Shown here one piece after another: positions 62,212 through 64,000 of a stretch of 64,000 bases of DNA (position 1 is its first letter; each line of letters starts with the position of its first letter). The notes beneath the pieces are model-generated. The model ran no database searches, was not told the origin of the DNA, and worked only from the letters and a program-made list of their open reading frames with translations. Location: contig CAKZJW010000074.1 in NCBI GenBank assembly GCA_937120495.1, positions 1 through 64,000 on the forward strand. The letters are read 5' to 3'. The stretch comes from an uncultured Oligoflexia bacterium (GTDB lineage Bacteria; Bdellovibrionota; Bacteriovoracia; Bacteriovoracales; Bacteriovoracaceae). A program made the position numbers and the translations under genes.

Positions 62212-63695
62212 TACTTACAAACTGTCTTTTTGTTTTGATTGTAGAATACTTTCTCTTTTACGTTAAAAAAGTAACAGTGTTTAAACTTGTAAAACGTTTT
62301 TGCATCAGGGTAGGCTCTTGTTATATCTTGCTTCAGCTTTTTGGCTTCTTTCCATGTTAGTGAAACTGATCTTCCTGAATGAAGAGGAAGAAAGCCCTTT
62401 TTTGGTTTTAAAAAATAATCAACAGAAGCTTGTTTTGGTTTGTCATCACTAGTTCTTTCAAGTTTCCATAGATAATCAAATTCATCAAAGAAAGCATCAA
62501 ATACTTCAGCATACTTTTTACCTTGAAATAAAACTTGATTATCAAATTTACTATGTTCAGCTGTTTTGGAGTAATTATATGAACCTGTAAGTAGTTTTGT
62601 CTGCTCTGGATTGTCCTGATCATAATCAATCATAATATATTTGTGATGGTTTAGGGACCATGAACTAAAGTGCGGAACAAAGCTATAGAACTTCACTCGA
62701 ACAGGAATTTCGGCCTTTGAGCCTTTAAGTGCAACATAGTCAGAAACAAATTGAGGTGTCATTTCCTTGTTGTTTATATAGGTTTTGAATTCTTGTGCAT
62801 CGACAGCAAGTTTAACATCAACCCCTCTTTTGACAGCTTCAATCAATTCATCAGAGATCTCTCTAATATTAAAGTGGTTAATATTTAAAAGAATATTCTT
62901 CTTCGCTGATCTGATTGTTTTTATCAATGCATCCTTAACAGTCCAAATTTGATTTTTCTTATTTGGAATACGTTTTAGGCCAATAGTAGATCCTTTAGCC
63001 TTATCTCTTTTATTGGGAGTCGTAACTTTATAGTTCATTGAACTCGAATAGAAAATAATATCACTATCTGTTTTTGTTTCAGTCTCACTAAATTGAAGAT
63101 GGCCAGCTGATCTTACCTCTCCTTGAGTTTTAATATCGTGAGCACTATTCCAAATTATTGAAAATTCTTTTTTGAATTGATTTAGCGTGTGTGCAATATC
63201 GCTTCCTTTGGGCTGTTTTAATCCATCAAAGAAAACAAAGTTTTCACTGTATTTATATTTTGCTCCGTTAGACATATTTGCTGATGAGTTTACAAGTTTT
63301 ATACCATCAACAAGAACAAATTTTTCATGAAGTTGAATCTTTGCACTTTTAAACATTGCTCCCATTTTTTCTAATTCAGTAATTGCTTTTACCTGTTTTG
63401 CATACAGATCTTTTTTGATTACAACTCGAACAATAGGTGGATTCTTTTGGCTTAATGATTCTCGAAGTGCTTTTGTAAATGCAGTATCCGACCAGCTATA
63501 AACTGTAACACTAACTTCTTTTTTAGCCGTCTTTATCATATTGTACATTTTCTCAAAGGCTTCTTTACCTTGAGTGGGAGACATATAAACTTCTATGGGA
63601 TTATTGGAGTCTTTTGAGGCATATGACCTATCGTTAGTTGATGAGCATGATGCTATTAATAGTGTTAAAAAACCTAGATAAAGTAAGTGTTTCAT
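62211..63695 (-). CDS. phospholipase D-like lipoprotein
   Basis: The 494-residue protein starts with a lipoprotein signal (LLIASC, Cys17 as lipidation site) and has two phospholipase D/HKD domains. The first has QLHEKFVLVDG followed by NSSANMSN (HxKx4D); the second has NHHKYIMIDYD and GSYNYS. Such pairs catalyse phosphodiester transfer in phospholipases, cardiolipin synthases and nucleases. Its place at the envelope fits cleavage of lipid or nucleic acid in the periplasm. GGGGAA precedes the ATG. Confidence 0.85.
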   Translation of the reverse strand: MKHLLYLGFLTLLIASCSSTNDRSYASKDSNNPIEVYMSPTQGKEAFEKMYNMIKTAKKEVSVTVYSWSDTAFTKALRESLSQKNPPIVRVVIKKDLYAKQVKAITELEKMGAMFKSAKIQLHEKFVLVDGIKLVNSSANMSNGAKYKYSENFVFFDGLKQPKGSDIAHTLNQFKKEFSIIWNSAHDIKTQGEVRSAGHLQFSETETKTDSDIIFYSSSMNYKVTTPNKRDKAKGSTIGLKRIPNKKNQIWTVKDALIKTIRSAKKNILLNINHFNIREISDELIEAVKRGVDVKLAVDAQEFKTYINNKEMTPQFVSDYVALKGSKAEIPVRVKFYSFVPHFSSWSLNHHKYIMIDYDQDNPEQTKLLTGSYNYSKTAEHSKFDNQVLFQGKKYAEVFDAFFDEFDYLWKLERTSDDKPKQASVDYFLKPKKGFLPLHSGRSVSLTWKEAKKLKQDITRAYPDAKTFYKFKHCYFFNVKEKVFYNQNKKTVCK

Positions 63696-63805
63696 ATATT
63701 CCCCTATACTAATATAATTGCTTGTTTATTATCTAGTGCACGAGCGTATATATATAGAGAGAAATATGTTCTATTAAACTAAAGTTGAGTTCAACAGTCA
63801 GTCAA

Positions 63806-64000
63806 CTATGCTAAGAGTTTTTCTATATGAGACTCAAGTTCATCAAAGTCAATTGGCTTAGATAACATATCATGAGCTCCAAGTTTGATGGCGTCGTCCT
63901 TGGTAAGCTCGCTAAACCCAGTAACTAGAATGAATGGAGGTTTTTTATCAAGATTGTTCAGACTTTTAAGAAGATCTTCTCCTGAACCATTTGGCATTCG
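63806..64000 (-). CDS. response regulator receiver domain, partial (C-terminal part)
   Basis: The window ends inside this gene; only about 64 codons of the C-terminal part are visible and the true start lies beyond 64000. The visible part has RMPNGSG just after the phospho-acceptor region, LVTGFSEL (switch Thr), and MLSKPID with the conserved Lys-Pro. The frame stops soon after the receiver domain, so this is probably a CheY-like protein or the receiver end of a longer kinase. Confidence 0.8.
   Translation of the reverse strand, partial: RMPNGSGEDLLKSLNNLDKKPPFILVTGFSELTKDDAIKLGAHDMLSKPIDFDELESHIEKLLA

Overview
The window is a gene-dense, AT-rich piece of a chromosome from a diderm, heterotrophic bacterium. 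MreC/MreD/PBP2/RodA, lipoprotein and signal-peptide proteins, VKOR-DsbA, TldD/TldE and the TIGR03545/TIGR03546 pair all fit a Gram-negative cell plan. The low G+C, the many secreted nucleases and hydrolases, the lysine-rich repeat protein and a J-like/RodZ-like fusion suggest the Bdellovibrionota, most like the marine Bacteriovoracaceae (Halobacteriovorax-like). That assignment is inference from gene content. No rRNA, tRNA, CRISPR array, insertion sequence or prophage was seen.

Layout. 1-2.0 kb: possible 3' end of a gene, a ferredoxin and a PpiD-like periplasmic foldase. 2.1-6.6 kb: elongasome operon mreC-mreD-mrdA-rodA. 6.6-7.4 kb: small secreted protein and a MarR-type regulator with a palindrome over its start codon. 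7.4-14.6 kb (minus): TadG-like pseudopilin-related protein, (KKKVA)n repeat protein, glutaredoxin, SAMHD1-like HD phosphohydrolase, secreted protein, DUF350-like membrane protein and a degenerate rhodanese. 14.7-16.1 kb: candidate structured RNA, zinc-ribbon membrane protein, ssb. 16.1-20.2 kb: metallo-beta-lactamase-fold enzyme, HD-GYP phosphodiesterase, threonine ammonia-lyase, nitroreductase. 20.3-23.7 kb (minus): gap-pgk-tpiA-secG. 23.8-27.3 kb: YhaM-like exonuclease and the TIGR03546/TIGR03545 pair. 27.3-32.6 kb (minus): six tightly packed genes, MinD/FlhG-like ATPase, J-like/HTH fusion, RluD, PgeF, VKOR-DsbA, TatD. 32.7-38.6 kb: polyprenol/diacylglycerol kinase-like protein, small Cys protein, nrdB-nrdA with NrdR-like boxes, exported HEAT-repeat protein. 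38.6-46.5 kb: acs, exported esterase, leuS, Na+/H+ antiporter. 46.6-48.1 kb: two exported proteins.

48.2-57.3 kb is the most unusual part. A 44-residue peptide gene (51417-51551, minus) carries a YxxPx(I/L) motif like the leader motif bound by RiPP recognition elements. It lies next to a PqqD-like RRE protein, a family-2 glycosyltransferase and two nucleotidyltransferase-fold proteins. The microcin-leader-processing type protease TldD/TldE and a MATE exporter follow within 6 kb. No radical SAM enzyme, lasso cyclase or YcaO is present. I read this as a candidate glycosylated or nucleotide-modified RiPP-like locus; the peptide is seen directly, the chemistry is inference.

57.3-64 kb: fatty acid desaturase, exported endonuclease, methyltransferase, aspartate aminotransferase, AI-2E family permease, phospholipase D-like lipoprotein, and the C-terminal part of a response regulator cut by the window edge.
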